DNA from: Massilia sp. MS-15
GTDB lineage: Bacteria; Pseudomonadota; Gammaproteobacteria; Burkholderiales; Burkholderiaceae_D
Assembly (NCBI RefSeq): GCF_020176695.1
Contig: NZ_JAIWIA010000013.1
Coordinates: 62,001 to 126,000 of the forward strand
Length of the DNA: 64,000 nt
Direction of reading: 5' to 3'
The position numbers and the translations under genes are program-made. This document shows positions 10,590 to 18,893 of the stretch, one piece after another. A model generated the notes under the pieces. The model was not told the origin of the DNA and made no database searches. It worked only from the letters and a program-made list of their open reading frames with translations. How positions within the stretch are numbered: the first letter of the stretch is position 1; each line of letters begins with the position of its first letter.

Positions 10590-10706
10590 ATGTTCAGTGT
10601 CATGGTGTTTGGCATACTCAGCGGCCTGGCAGGACTCGTGGCTTTCGAGATCTGGCAGGAGGTGCGGGGTAGCAGAGATGGCTTGTACGATCACTATCAC
10701 GAATAG
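10590..10706 (+). CDS. Predicted 38-residue single-span membrane protein
   Basis: A short ORF, ATG at 10590 to TAG at 10704-10706. It encodes MFSVMVFGILSGLAGLVAFE followed by a charged tail with IWQEVRGSRDG and a His/Tyr-rich end. Residues 2-19 would form one membrane helix. No strong ribosome site is seen before the ATG, and a stop lies 18 bases upstream in frame, so the ORF cannot be longer. A strong terminator begins 37 bp after the stop. I do not recognise the family. The hydrophobic-then-charged layout and the terminator support a real gene, but it remains a prediction. Confidence 0.5.
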   Translation: MFSVMVFGILSGLAGLVAFEIWQEVRGSRDGLYDHYHE

Positions 10707-10743
10707 TGCCGGTCCGACCCTTCGGACCATGTCATAAAGCGAC

Positions 10744-10777
10744 AAAACGGCGAGGCCCACTGGGCGCTCGCCGTTTT
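10744..10777. terminator. Bidirectional Rho-independent terminator
   Basis: AAAACGGCGAG (10744-10754) pairs with CTCGCCGTTTT (10767-10777). This gives an 11-bp stem flanked by A and T runs that works on either strand. It lies between the small plus-strand ORF ending at 10706 and the minus-strand PilZ gene ending at 10819. Confidence 0.85.
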
Positions 10778-10818
10778 GCATTGCGCCGCCCGGTGTTGAC
10801 CGGGCCTCCGGCGCACAC

Positions 10819-11151
10819 TCAGCGCAGGAAGCGCGCCACCGCCGTCATCGCCGCCAGTTCCAGGTTCAGGAACTGGAACCCGACCTTGAATTCGCCGCTG
10901 CTGAAGATGCAGTACAAGGCCTTGGCGCGTGCGCTGACCGGCACCAGCTTGCCTTCGATCAGAAGGTCGAAGCTGACCTGGCCGGCCTGCCCGACCACCA
11001 GGGGCTCGGGCAGGTTGATGCTGACGCCATTGGCGCCAAGGTCGCTGGTCCTGCCACTGACCGGCGCCGCGCCTTCCATGACGACACGGGCGCGCGTGCG
11101 CAGCACCTTGCGTTCGGATGTTCTCTGTTCTGTAAACACGTGAAGCGACAT
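10819..11151 (-). CDS. PilZ domain protein (putative c-di-GMP receptor)
   Basis: A stand-alone PilZ domain of about 110 residues starting MSLHVFTEQRTSERKVLRTR. The two c-di-GMP-binding motifs are recognisable: an RxxxR-type stretch in RKVLRTRARV and DLGANGVSI for the D/NxSxxG loop, with Gly in place of the Ser. The ATG at 11151 is preferred over the longer frame from 11175, because a TATAAT box lies only 23-28 bp upstream of it and the longer start would overlap the promoter. It probably reads c-di-GMP made by the several GGDEF proteins encoded in this window; the downstream target is unknown. Confidence 0.8.
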   Translation of the reverse strand: MSLHVFTEQRTSERKVLRTRARVVMEGAAPVSGRTSDLGANGVSINLPEPLVVGQAGQVSFDLLIEGKLVPVSARAKALYCIFSSGEFKVGFQFLNLELAAMTAVARFLR

Positions 11152-11173
11152 AGTGATTGATGAGCCAGGCGGC

Positions 11174-11204
11174 ATTATACGAGCGCGTGCCCGGCTCAGT
11201 CCAA
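11174..11204 (-). promoter_or_regulatory. Predicted promoter of the PilZ gene
   Basis: On the minus strand TATAAT (11179-11174) lies 19 bp downstream of TTGGAC (11204-11199). The -35 hexamer lies inside the last codons of radA. Transcription would start about 16 nt before the PilZ ATG. Confidence 0.5.
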
Positions 11205-12572
11205 CTCGCGCAGCTTGGTAAACGCTTCGTCGATGCGCTCGACGGCGACGATGGTCATGCCTTCGATCTTCTGCTTGGGCACGTTGGCCTTCGGAATGAC
11301 CGCGATCGAAAAGCCCAGCTTGGCCGCCTCGCGCAGGCGCTCCTGGCCGCGCGGCGCGGGACGGATCTCGCCGGCCAGGCCGACCTCGCCGAACACCACC
11401 AGGCCGCGTGGCAGCGGCTTGTTGCGCATCGACGAGTTAATCGCCAGCAGCACCGCCAGGTCGGCCGCCGGCTCGGTGATCTTGACGCCACCTACCGCAT
11501 TGATGAACACGTCCTGGTCGAACGCGGCGATGCCGGCGTGGCGGTGCAGCACCGCCAGCAGCATGGCCAGGCGATTCTGTTCCAGGCCAACGGAGAGCCG
11601 GCGCGCGTTCGGCAGGTGGCTGGCGTCGACCAGGGCCTGGATCTCGACCAGCAGCGGGCGCGTGCCCTCCTGGGTCACCATCACGCAGGATCCCGGCACC
11701 TGGCTGTCGTGCTGCGACAGGAACAGGGCGGAAGGATTCGACACGCCTTTCAGGCCCTTCTCCGTCATGGCGAACACGCCCAGCTCGTTGACGGCGCCGA
11801 AGCGGTTCTTGATCGCCCGCACGAGGCGGAAGCTCGACTGGGTATCACCCTCGAAATACAGCACGGTGTCGACGATGTGCTCGAGCACGCGCGGGCCGGC
11901 CAGTGCGCCCTCCTTCGTCACGTGTCCCACCAGGATGATGGTCACGCCGGTCTGCTTGGCCACCCGCGTCAGCTGGGCCGCGCATTCGCGCACCTGGGCC
12001 ACCGAACCGGGGGCCGAGGTCAGCGCATCCGAGTACAGGGTCTGGATCGAGTCGATCACCGCCACTTCGGGCTTGAGATCCGCCAGGGTGCCGAGGATCT
12101 TCTCGAGCTGGATCTCGGCCTGCAGTTTCAGCTCGGCCGAATCGACCGACAGGCGGCGCGCGCGCAGCGCGATCTGGGCGCCGGATTCCTCGCCGCTCAC
12201 ATACAAGGTGTTGCGGGTGGCGGCCAGGTTGGCCAGCGCCTGCAGCAGCAGGGTCGACTTGCCGATGCCGGGGTCGCCGCCGATCAGTACCACACCGCCC
12301 GCCACCAGGCCGCCGCCCAGCACGCGGTCGAATTCCTCGATGCCGGTGCCGAAGCGCGGCACGTCGAGCGCCTCGATGTCCCGCAGGGACAGCACCGGCG
12401 CGGTCTGCGCCAGCGCCTTGTGCGCGGTCTGCGACATGCGGTTCACGCCCGGCGCGTCCTGCACGGTTTCCACCATCGTGTTCCAGGCCTTGCAGTCCGG
12501 ACACTGGCCGGACCAGCGGCTGGCGACGGCGCCGCACTCGCTGCAGACGTAAGAGGTGCGTGCCTTAGCCAT
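11196..12572 (-). CDS. radA: DNA repair protein RadA
   Basis: RecA-like ATPase that promotes branch migration during recombinational repair, 458 residues. An N-terminal zinc finger (CSECG near residue 10, CPDC near 25) is followed by Walker [15 protein letters not shown], the RadA-specific [13 protein letters not shown] motif, and a Lon-like C-terminal domain ([41 protein letters not shown]). The length is typical. It overlaps the end of alr by 8 bp, and the alr-radA order is common in betaproteobacteria. Confidence 0.96.
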   Translation of the reverse strand: MAKARTSYVCSECGAVASRWSGQCPDCKAWNTMVETVQDAPGVNRMSQTAHKALAQTAPVLSLRDIEALDVPRFGTGIEEFDRVLGGGLVAGGVVLIGGDPGIGKSTLLLQALANLAATRNTLYVSGEESGAQIALRARRLSVDSAELKLQAEIQLEKILGTLADLKPEVAVIDSIQTLYSDALTSAPGSVAQVRECAAQLTRVAKQTGVTIILVGHVTKEGALAGPRVLEHIVDTVLYFEGDTQSSFRLVRAIKNRFGAVNELGVFAMTEKGLKGVSNPSALFLSQHDSQVPGSCVMVTQEGTRPLLVEIQALVDASHLPNARRLSVGLEQNRLAMLLAVLHRHAGIAAFDQDVFINAVGGVKITEPAADLAVLLAINSSMRNKPLPRGLVVFGEVGLAGEIRPAPRGQERLREAAKLGFSIAVIPKANVPKQKIEGMTIVAVERIDEAFTKLRELD

Positions 12573-13671
12573 CGCTGCCCATCCTTCCTTCCTGCACCCG
12601 CACCCGCGGCGCGAGTGCGCACATCAGTTCATAGCCGATCGTGCCGGCGGCCTGGGCCACCTCGTCGATCGGCAGGCCATCACCCCACAGCAGCGCCTTG
12701 CTGCCCACCCGGGCATTCGGCACCGGGGTCAGGTCGACCGTCATCATGTCCATCGAGACCCGACCCACCAGGGTGGTGCGCACGCCGTCCACCAGCACCG
12801 GGGTGCCGTGCGGCGCATGGCGCGGATAGCCGTCGGCGTAGCCGCAGGCCACCACCCCCACCGTCATCGGCGCGTCCGCCTCGAAGCGGCTGCCGTAGCC
12901 CACCGTGTCGCCCGCCCCGATACGCTGGATGCCGATGACCTCCGAACGCAGGGTCATGGTCGGCAGCAGGCCATAATCGAGCGCCGAGCGTCCGCCCGGG
13001 GTGCCGCCGTAGAGCATGATGCCAGGCCGGACCCAGTCATTGCTCAAGAGCGCTCCCAGCTCGGCCGCGTGCAGCACGCCGCCGGAATTCGACAGGCTGC
13101 GCTCGCCCGGCAGCCCGCCCGCGCCGAACTGGAAGCGGCGCACCTGTTCGGCGATGGTCAGGCGCGGGTGTTCCAGTTCGTCGGCATTCGCGAAGTGGGT
13201 CATGTGGGTGATGTTGCGCACGCCGGGAATGGCGCGCAGGCGCTGGTAGGCGGCCGCGTATTCGTCCGGGCGGAAGCCGAGCCGGTTCATGCCGGTGTTC
13301 ATCTTCAGGTGCACGTCGATCGGTCGGTACAGCTGGGTATATTCCAGCATCCTGACCTGCTCGATGCTGTGCACCGCCGTGCCGATGTCATGCTCGGCCA
13401 GCAGCGGCAGGTCGGAGGCGTCGAAGAAGCCTTCCAGCAGCAGGATCGGCTTGCTCCAGCCGAGCTCGCGCAGGCGCAGCGCGTTCTCGGTCTCGACCAG
13501 GGCCAGGCCGTCGGCCCCGGCGAAGCCGCGCATGCCGCGCTCCAGTCCGTGGCCATAGGCGTTCGCCTTGACCACGGCCCAGATCCGGGCCAGCGGCGCA
13601 CAGGCGCGCGCGCGCTGCAGATTATGCTGCATCGAGTCGAGATGGATGGTTGCGGTCAGCGGGCGGGGCAT
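12565..13671 (-). CDS. alr: Alanine racemase
   Basis: PLP enzyme interconverting L- and D-alanine for peptidoglycan. The protein starts [18 protein letters not shown]. Lys35 in [11 protein letters not shown] binds PLP, and the catalytic Tyr lies in [12 protein letters not shown] of the C-terminal barrel. About 368 residues is normal. Two ATG starts are possible, 13671 and 13695; neither has a strong ribosome site. I chose the one matching the usual family N terminus. It overlaps radA by 8 bp and diverges from lplT. Confidence 0.93.
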   Translation of the reverse strand: MPRPLTATIHLDSMQHNLQRARACAPLARIWAVVKANAYGHGLERGMRGFAGADGLALVETENALRLRELGWSKPILLLEGFFDASDLPLLAEHDIGTAVHSIEQVRMLEYTQLYRPIDVHLKMNTGMNRLGFRPDEYAAAYQRLRAIPGVRNITHMTHFANADELEHPRLTIAEQVRRFQFGAGGLPGERSLSNSGGVLHAAELGALLSNDWVRPGIMLYGGTPGGRSALDYGLLPTMTLRSEVIGIQRIGAGDTVGYGSRFEADAPMTVGVVACGYADGYPRHAPHGTPVLVDGVRTTLVGRVSMDMMTVDLTPVPNARVGSKALLWGDGLPIDEVAQAAGTIGYELMCALAPRVRVQEGRMGSDG

Positions 13672-13761
13672 GCTCAGGAACCGGCGGCGCGGCATCGTGG
13701 GGACAGCCCGTTATTTTACCGGAGCGGGCAAAACCCTGCTGCTGACAAGACGCGTTTTCTT

Positions 13762-13789
13762 TTGGCGCAGGGATCATTCATGGTATAAA
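13762..13789 (+). promoter_or_regulatory. Predicted promoter of lplT
   Basis: A -10 box TATAAA (13784-13789) with a weak -35 TTGGCG (13762-13767) and 16-bp spacing precedes the lplT start by about 30 bases. The ribosome site before the ATG is poor. Confidence 0.45.
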
Positions 13790-13819
13790 GCAACTCGAAC
13801 CAGCTTTTACTCTTTTCGA

Positions 13820-15070
13820 ATGAACCGTGGCTTTTATACCATCATGGCGGCGCAGTTCTTCTCGTCGCTGGCAGACAATGCGCTCCTGTTTGTTGCGATC
13901 AGTCTGCTGACGTCGATGAACGCCCCGGCTTCGCTCACTCCGCTGCTGAAGCTGTCATTCGTCCTGTTCTACGTGCTGCTGGCCGCCTTCGTGGGCGCCT
14001 TCGCCGACTCGCTGCCCAAGGGCCGCGTGATGTTCATTGCCAACCTGATCAAGATTGGCGGCTGCGCACTGATGTTCCTGAGCGTGCATCCGCTGCTTGC
14101 CTATGCCGTGGTCGGCTTCGGCGCGGCCGTGTATTCGCCCGCCAAGTACGGCATCCTCACCGAATTGCTGCCACCCGAGAAACTCGTGCCCGCCAATGGC
14201 TGGATCGAGGGCCTGACCGTGATGTCGATCATCCTCGGCACCGTGGCCGGCGGCGCCCTGGTGGGCGAACGCGGCGCCAGTTTCCTGCTCGGTCTGGGCC
14301 TGCCCGGCATCGACAGCGGCGCCGAGGCGGCGATGGCGGTGGTGGTCGGGGTCTACGTCCTGGCCGCCCTGTTCAACCTGCGCATTCCCGATACCGGCGC
14401 GCGCTACGAGCACCAGGAGCGCAACCCGGCCAAGCTGATCGCCGATTTCGCCAACTGCTCGGCCACCCTGTGGCGCGACAAGCTGGGCCAGATCTCGCTG
14501 GCCGTCACCACCCTGTTCTGGGGCGCCGGCGCGACCCTGCAGTTCATCGTTCTGAAGTGGGCCGAGCGCTCGCTGCATATGCCGCTGGACAAGGCGACCA
14601 ACCTGATCGGCGTGGTGGCGATCGGGGTGGCCCTGGGCGCGGCGATGGCGGCGCGCATGATCCCGCTGCGCAAGTCGCTGACGGTGATCCCGCTCGGGAT
14701 CATCATGGGCCTGGTGGTGTGCAGCATGGTGTTCGTCACCTCGGTCAGCCTGGCCTACCCGCTGCTGGCCCTGATCGGCTTCCTGTCAGGCTTCTTCGTG
14801 GTGCCGATGAACGCACTGCTGCAGCACCGCGGCCACGTATTGATGAGCGCCGGGCACTCGATCGCGGTGCAGAACTTCAACGAGAACCTGTCGATCCTGA
14901 CCATGCTGGCGGTGTACGCGATCATGATCACGCTGAACCTCGACCTGGACATCATCGTCGTCCTGTTCGGGCTGTCGGTGGCGGGCATCATGTACTTCAT
15001 CGGACGGCGCCATGCGGCCAACCAGCGCGAGCACGATTCGCTGGCGCTGATTGGCGAGGAAAAGCACTGA
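13820..15070 (+). CDS. lplT: Lysophospholipid transporter LplT (MFS family)
   Basis: Major-facilitator-type inner-membrane transporter expected to flip lysophospholipids inward for re-acylation, 416 residues. It begins MNRGFYTIMAAQFFSSLADNALL, the LplT signature, and has about 12 hydrophobic segments. A conserved stretch reads YSPAKYGILTELLPPEKLVPANGWIEG. The acyltransferase partner Aas found fused or adjacent in enterobacteria is not next to it here. It diverges from alr. A palindromic element is inserted just after its stop codon. Confidence 0.9.
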   Translation: MNRGFYTIMAAQFFSSLADNALLFVAISLLTSMNAPASLTPLLKLSFVLFYVLLAAFVGAFADSLPKGRVMFIANLIKIGGCALMFLSVHPLLAYAVVGFGAAVYSPAKYGILTELLPPEKLVPANGWIEGLTVMSIILGTVAGGALVGERGASFLLGLGLPGIDSGAEAAMAVVVGVYVLAALFNLRIPDTGARYEHQERNPAKLIADFANCSATLWRDKLGQISLAVTTLFWGAGATLQFIVLKWAERSLHMPLDKATNLIGVVAIGVALGAAMAARMIPLRKSLTVIPLGIIMGLVVCSMVFVTSVSLAYPLLALIGFLSGFFVVPMNALLQHRGHVLMSAGHSIAVQNFNENLSILTMLAVYAIMITLNLDLDIIVVLFGLSVAGIMYFIGRRHAANQREHDSLALIGEEKH

Positions 15071-15076
15071 TACGCG

Positions 15077-15241
15077 TGTAATGACGTTCAGTTAAGTGCT
15101 GGGAGTATTTGTAGGGTGGGCGGACCTCCCGCCCACGCGGTCAACCGGCTGCGAAATCATCGCGTACGGCTTTCCATCGGCTAACTATCACCGCGTGGGC
15201 GGCGTAGACGCCACCCTACGCCCCCTTTACTGAACGGCATT
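15077..15241. mobile_element. MITE-like palindromic element downstream of lplT
   Basis: A non-coding stretch of about 165 bp. Terminal inverted repeats AATGACGTTCAGTTAA (15080-15095) and its partner (15226-15241) match at 14 of 16 positions. A long inner imperfect palindrome runs from GTAGGGTGGG (15111) to CCACCCTAC (15211-15219). An 11-bp direct repeat ACTGATACGCG flanks it (15066-15076 and 15242-15252). The right copy is half of a perfect stem TGATACGC-GCG-GCGTATCA (15244-15262) that would follow lplT directly if the element were removed. This fits a MITE insertion with target duplication. No transposase is present. A related core recurs near 18.85 kb. Confidence 0.6.
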
Positions 15242-15290
15242 ACTGATACGCGCGGCGTATCACAGCCCGCTCAAATTCGCCTCGTAGATA

Positions 15291-16268
15291 TCAATCGGCG
15301 CGGCCGTTCCGGCGCGCGGCGGCGCGTCCGCGCCAGTCGTTCGGTACGATGAACCCACGCTCCACCTCTTCCACCAGGCCCAGTGCCGGCACATGGCGCA
15401 CCACCGCCACCAGCACCGGCGCGGACGCGGTCTCGAACTGGGCCGACAGCTCGGCGTGGAGCTGGGCGCGGTCCAGCATCCATGTAGCCGAGGCGGCGCG
15501 GAACGGCGCCAGCCATTGCAGGCGCGGCAGCGGCAGGAATGCCTCTCCGGCCAGGGTGTCGATCTCGTCCAGCGCGCACCAGAAGCCGCGGCAATGGCCG
15601 GCGGCGATGCCGCGCATGCGCGGCCAGCTGCCGGCCGGATAGAACAGCCAGCCCTTGACCAGCGCGCGCGCCTGCGCCACCGGACGCGGCAGCAGGGCCT
15701 GTGCGGCCGGATGACGGCCCAGGTCGAGCTGCTGCGCGAACACCTTGCGCATCTTGCGGCCCAGGCTGTCGGCCAGGTTGGGGCCGACCAGCATGTCCAG
15801 CCCGCCCTCGCGTTCCTGGCCGCCGGCGGCATCGTCGTCGAGCAGGTAGAACTTGGTGGCGAACTCGATGTGTTCGACCGCATCCGGGCCGTACTCCAGC
15901 AGGAAGTCGAATTCGCCGACCGTGTCGTTGGGACTGGCGCGCACCTGCAGGCTGTGCGCCACCAGCCTGCCCTGCGCGGCGAAATAGAAAGCCATCAGCT
16001 TCTCGGCATACAGGCCGAGGCGGGTCGGCTTGCGCTCGCCGAACGCCGCATCGAGCGCGGCCGGATCGTGGTCGAGCCGCGCCAGCCACTGCGCCGTCGC
16101 GGCATCGACCGGGGGCAGGCTGGCGATGCGGCCGGCCCACAGCGGGTCCTGCTCGTCGAGCAGGCCGGGCGCGTCGAGCAGCCAGGCCAGCGCCCGCACC
16201 CGGGCCCGCCGCAAGTGGCCCCAGCGGCGGTGGAAGCCCTGCTGGTAAGTTTCAGCCGGCGCGTCCAT
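15291..16268 (-). CDS. DUF1853 family protein
   Basis: A 325-residue protein matching the DUF1853 family, function unknown. Recognisable conserved segments are GLYAEKLMAFYFAAQG, GEFDFLLEYG, HIEFATKFYLL and KGWLFYP near the middle. The LGLYAEKL...EFDFL...EFATKFYL arrangement resembles a nuclease-like fold, but that is inference. It is the last gene of an overlapping operon tsaB-rimI-udg-DUF1853 and overlaps udg by 17 bp. The next DNA downstream is a stem and the MITE-like element. Confidence 0.8.
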   Translation of the reverse strand: MDAPAETYQQGFHRRWGHLRRARVRALAWLLDAPGLLDEQDPLWAGRIASLPPVDAATAQWLARLDHDPAALDAAFGERKPTRLGLYAEKLMAFYFAAQGRLVAHSLQVRASPNDTVGEFDFLLEYGPDAVEHIEFATKFYLLDDDAAGGQEREGGLDMLVGPNLADSLGRKMRKVFAQQLDLGRHPAAQALLPRPVAQARALVKGWLFYPAGSWPRMRGIAAGHCRGFWCALDEIDTLAGEAFLPLPRLQWLAPFRAASATWMLDRAQLHAELSAQFETASAPVLVAVVRHVPALGLVEEVERGFIVPNDWRGRAAARRNGRAD

Positions 16269-17139
16269 CGCCGGAAGCGCCGGTGCGCCGTGCCAGGCAC
16301 AGGTCGGCCCAGGCCAGCGCCTTGTCGGCGCCGCGCCGCAACAGCTCGGCCGGGTGCAGGGTCGCCACCATCGGCACCTCGCCCAGGCGGTACGCGGCGC
16401 CGCGGCTGACGGCCAGCGGCTCGGACAAGGCCTGGCCGCGCAGGCCGTTGGCGGCCACCTGGCCCAGGGTCAGGACCAGCGCGGCACCGGCCAGTTCGCG
16501 CTCGCGGTCCAGGAAGGGACGGCAGGCCGCCACTTCCTCGGCGCTGGGCGCGCGCTCGCCGCCGCGCGCATTCGCGGGCCGGCACTTGACCAGGGTGGTG
16601 ACGTAGACATCGGCCGCGCGCGACATGCCCACCGCCTGCAGCATGTTGTCGAGAAGCTTGCCCGGCTCGCCGGTGAGCGGCTGTCCGGCCTGCTCGTCGG
16701 CGGCGCTGGCGGTGCCGGCGGCGACCAGCCAGCGCGCCGTCGTCGCGCCGGCGCCCGGCACCGGCTGGCGCCCTTCGCTGCAGGCGCTGCAATGGCGGCA
16801 GGCGGCGATCGCCTGGCGCAGTTCGGTCCAGTCCATGCGGGAGACGTCGATGCGCACGGGTGCGGCCGGCGGCGCGGTGTCGGCGGCGGGCGGCGCCCAC
16901 GCCTGGCGCGCCGCCGGTTCGGCCACCTGGCGCGGCATCGGCGGTGGCGCCAGCGGGCGGGCCTGGGCCGGTGCCGCCGGCGCGGCAACCACGGCTTCGG
17001 TATCGGCGTCGACCGCCCCGGTGTCGGGCGGCATTGCTTCCGGCGCCGGCGCCGCGCGCAGGCTCCACAGCGGCCCGATGCCCATCTCGGCCAGGAAGGC
17101 CGCCTCGCGCGCACCGATCCGTTTCGCGGCGCCGTTCAC
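16252..17139 (-). CDS. Family 4-type uracil-DNA glycosylase, with divergent active-site motifs
   Basis: A 295-residue protein with a Pro/Ala-rich N-terminal half and a C-terminal UDG family 4/5 domain. Putative iron-sulfur cysteines are in ACRHCSAC, VKCRP and AACRPFL. The domain core GQPLTGEPGKLLDNML and the ATLHPAELL motif are present. Several key positions differ from the usual family 4 pattern: the motif 1 GE(A/G)PG is replaced by AGTASA, PFVG is PLTG, and the Asn of TNVVKCRP is Thr. Excision activity is therefore uncertain. It starts with GTG at 17139, overlapping the rimI stop (GTGA), so it is translationally coupled. Confidence 0.75.
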   Translation of the reverse strand: MNGAAKRIGAREAAFLAEMGIGPLWSLRAAPAPEAMPPDTGAVDADTEAVVAAPAAPAQARPLAPPPMPRQVAEPAARQAWAPPAADTAPPAAPVRIDVSRMDWTELRQAIAACRHCSACSEGRQPVPGAGATTARWLVAAGTASAADEQAGQPLTGEPGKLLDNMLQAVGMSRAADVYVTTLVKCRPANARGGERAPSAEEVAACRPFLDRERELAGAALVLTLGQVAANGLRGQALSEPLAVSRGAAYRLGEVPMVATLHPAELLRRGADKALAWADLCLARRTGASGDGRAG

Positions 17140-17606
17140 AGGTCCATCCTCATCACGATCGCATCCTCGCGCTGGCCGCCGTGGGCCGGGTAATAGCCCT
17201 TGCGGCGGCCGATCTCGCGGTAGCCGTAGCGGCGGTAGACGTCCAGCGCGCGCGCGTTGGACGGGCGCACCTCGAGCAGGATCGAGGCCATGCCCTGCTC
17301 CTTCGCGCGCGCGCCGATCCGGTCCAGCAGCTGGCGGCCCAGTCCCCGGCCCTGGCGCGCCGCGGCCACCGCCACGTCCAGCAGGTGCGCTTCGTCCACC
17401 GCATACATCACGACGTAATAGCCAGCCAGCGCGCCCGCGTTGTCGCGCGCGGTCCAGGCGTCATAGCCGCTGGCCAGCGAGTCCTGGAAGTTACCGCGGC
17501 TCCACGGATGGGGGAAGACGCTGCATTCGAGCGCGTGCACCTCGTCCAGGTCGGCCGGCCGCATCGGGGCGAAGCGCAGCGCGGCGGCTTCAGGGGCCAG
17601 GCTCAT
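17136..17606 (-). CDS. rimI: Ribosomal protein S18-alanine N-acetyltransferase RimI
   Basis: GNAT-fold acetyltransferase of 156 residues. The acetyl-CoA-binding motif ARQGRGLGRQLLDRI and the C-terminal LEVRPSNARALDVYRRYGYREIGRRKGYY block are typical of RimI. The gene overlaps the tsaB stop by 4 bp (ATGA) and the udg start by 4 bp (GTGA). The tsaB-rimI pair is a widespread arrangement. Confidence 0.92.
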   Translation of the reverse strand: MSLAPEAAALRFAPMRPADLDEVHALECSVFPHPWSRGNFQDSLASGYDAWTARDNAGALAGYYVVMYAVDEAHLLDVAVAAARQGRGLGRQLLDRIGARAKEQGMASILLEVRPSNARALDVYRRYGYREIGRRKGYYPAHGGQREDAIVMRMDL

Positions 17607-18319
17607 GTGCCGGCCTTCGCGGCATTGATGGCCTGCCGTTCGGCGCTGGTATACGCGACCTTGTTGCGCAGGTAAAGCGGCTGGGCCTGGGCCGCCGGCA
17701 GCGCCAGCCCGGCCGCCAGCGCCGCCGCGCCCAGCAGCGCCAGCTCGCGCGCATGCGGCAGGATATCGTCCAGCGCGCCGGCGGCGAAAGCCTGGCCGGC
17801 GAAGGCGTCCGGATAGGCGGCGAAGCCGTTGCCGCAGGCCGCCAGCTGCGCGGCCGGGAGCGGCCGCAGGTCCTGCGGCGCGCACAGCGCGGGGGCGGCG
17901 ACTTCGTCCCAGGCGCCACGCGCCGTATCGTAGCGGTACTGGGCCCAGTAGACTTCGCCCATGCGCGCGTCCAGCACCGCCAGCACTTCGTGCGCGCCGG
18001 TGCGGGCGCGGCAGCTTTCGGCCATCGCCGCCAGCGTCACCAGCGGCAGCACCGGCAGGCCGGCGCCGTAGGCCAGGCCCTGGGCCACGCCGCAGGCGGT
18101 GCGCACGCCGGTGAAGGAGCCAGGACCGGCGCCGAAGGCGATGGCATCGCAGGCGGCCAGCGCGATGCCGGCTTCGCCCAGCAGTTCCTGCACCATGGGC
18201 AGGACCGATTGCGAGTGGGTGCGCACGCCGGCGCTGGAACGGACGTAAACGTGGCCCCCGGCCAGCAGCGCGCAGGAAGCGAGCTCGGACGAGGTTTCGA
18301 TGGCGAGAATGGTGGGCAT
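17603..18319 (-). CDS. tsaB: tRNA threonylcarbamoyladenosine biosynthesis protein TsaB
   Basis: Partner of TsaD and TsaE in making the t6A37 modification of ANN-decoding tRNAs, 238 residues. It begins MPTILAIETSSELASCALL and contains the family block AFGAGPGSFTGVRTACGVAQGLAYG. It is a non-catalytic ASKHA-fold protein. First gene of the tsaB-rimI-udg-DUF1853 operon, divergent from the thioredoxin-like gene with a 67-bp intergenic region. Confidence 0.94.
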   Translation of the reverse strand: MPTILAIETSSELASCALLAGGHVYVRSSAGVRTHSQSVLPMVQELLGEAGIALAACDAIAFGAGPGSFTGVRTACGVAQGLAYGAGLPVLPLVTLAAMAESCRARTGAHEVLAVLDARMGEVYWAQYRYDTARGAWDEVAAPALCAPQDLRPLPAAQLAACGNGFAAYPDAFAGQAFAAGALDDILPHARELALLGAAALAAGLALPAAQAQPLYLRNKVAYTSAERQAINAAKAGT

Positions 18320-18386
18320 GCCGGTATTTTACCCGCTCGGCAGGGCCGCTGGCCACGGCACCGCGACAGCCTGTACAATCCGGCAC

Positions 18387-18803
18387 ATGCAAAGCCTGAC
18401 CCTGGATTCCGACAACCGCGCGCAGCTCGCCGCCGCCATCGAGGATGATGCGCTGACGGTCGCCTGCCTGTGCGCCGCCTGGTGCGGCACCTGCGCGTCC
18501 TACCGCGCCACCTTCGAGGAGCTGGCGCGGCGCCAGCCGGACATGCGCTTCGTGTGGATCGACATCGAAGACCAGGCCGACGTCGTGGGCGACCTCGATG
18601 TCGAGAACTTCCCCACCCTGCTGGTGCAGCGCGGCGACACCGTCGCCTTCTTCGGCACGGTGCTGCCCGACGGCGCCGTGGCCGAGCGCCTGCTGCAGGC
18701 CCAGGCCGCGGCCAGCCCGGAGGAGCTGGCGTGCCTGGCCATGTCCAGCGACGAGCGGCGCGCGTGGCAGCGCGACTGCAATTTGCGCGTGCTGTTGGGG
18801 TGA
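18387..18803 (+). CDS. Thioredoxin family protein
   Basis: A 138-residue thioredoxin-fold protein with the redox motif WCGTC (Cys33, Cys36) and a cis-Pro in ENFPTL. No signal peptide is seen, so it should act in the cytoplasm. The C-terminal 40 residues extend past the thioredoxin core. A -10-like TACAAT (18374-18379) ends only 7 bases before the ATG and there is no ribosome site, so the transcript may be leaderless. Its substrate is unknown. It converges on the molybdopterin dehydrogenase gene. Confidence 0.85.
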   Translation: MQSLTLDSDNRAQLAAAIEDDALTVACLCAAWCGTCASYRATFEELARRQPDMRFVWIDIEDQADVVGDLDVENFPTLLVQRGDTVAFFGTVLPDGAVAERLLQAQAAASPEELACLAMSSDERRAWQRDCNLRVLLG

Positions 18804-18838
18804 GCTACACGTCGGCCCTGCTGTGCTACCGGTTGAAC

Positions 18839-18893
18839 TGGCGGCTTGTCATCACCGCGTGGGCGGCGTAGCCGCCCACCCTACGTCAAGCGC
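18839..18893. repeat. REP-like palindrome, partial copy of the 15.1-kb element core
   Basis: CACCGCGTGGGCGGCGTA continuing into GCCGCCCACCCTACG forms a GGGCGGC-GTA-GCCGCCC stem. It shares the ACCGCGTGGGCGG...CCACCCTAC core with 15190-15219. It sits between two convergent genes and reaches into the end of the minus-strand gene, whose TAG stop (18883-18881) is formed by the repeat's GTAG. Confidence 0.7.

Noticed and set aside
10551..10781. 76-codon minus-strand frame over the small ORF and the terminator
   Set aside because: It crosses the strong terminator stem and lacks a ribosome site. The plus-strand membrane ORF explains the region better, though neither is proven.
11157..12938. 593-codon plus-strand frame over radA
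   Set aside because: Antisense shadow of RadA; the peptide has repetitive His/Gln/Arg composition and no domain.
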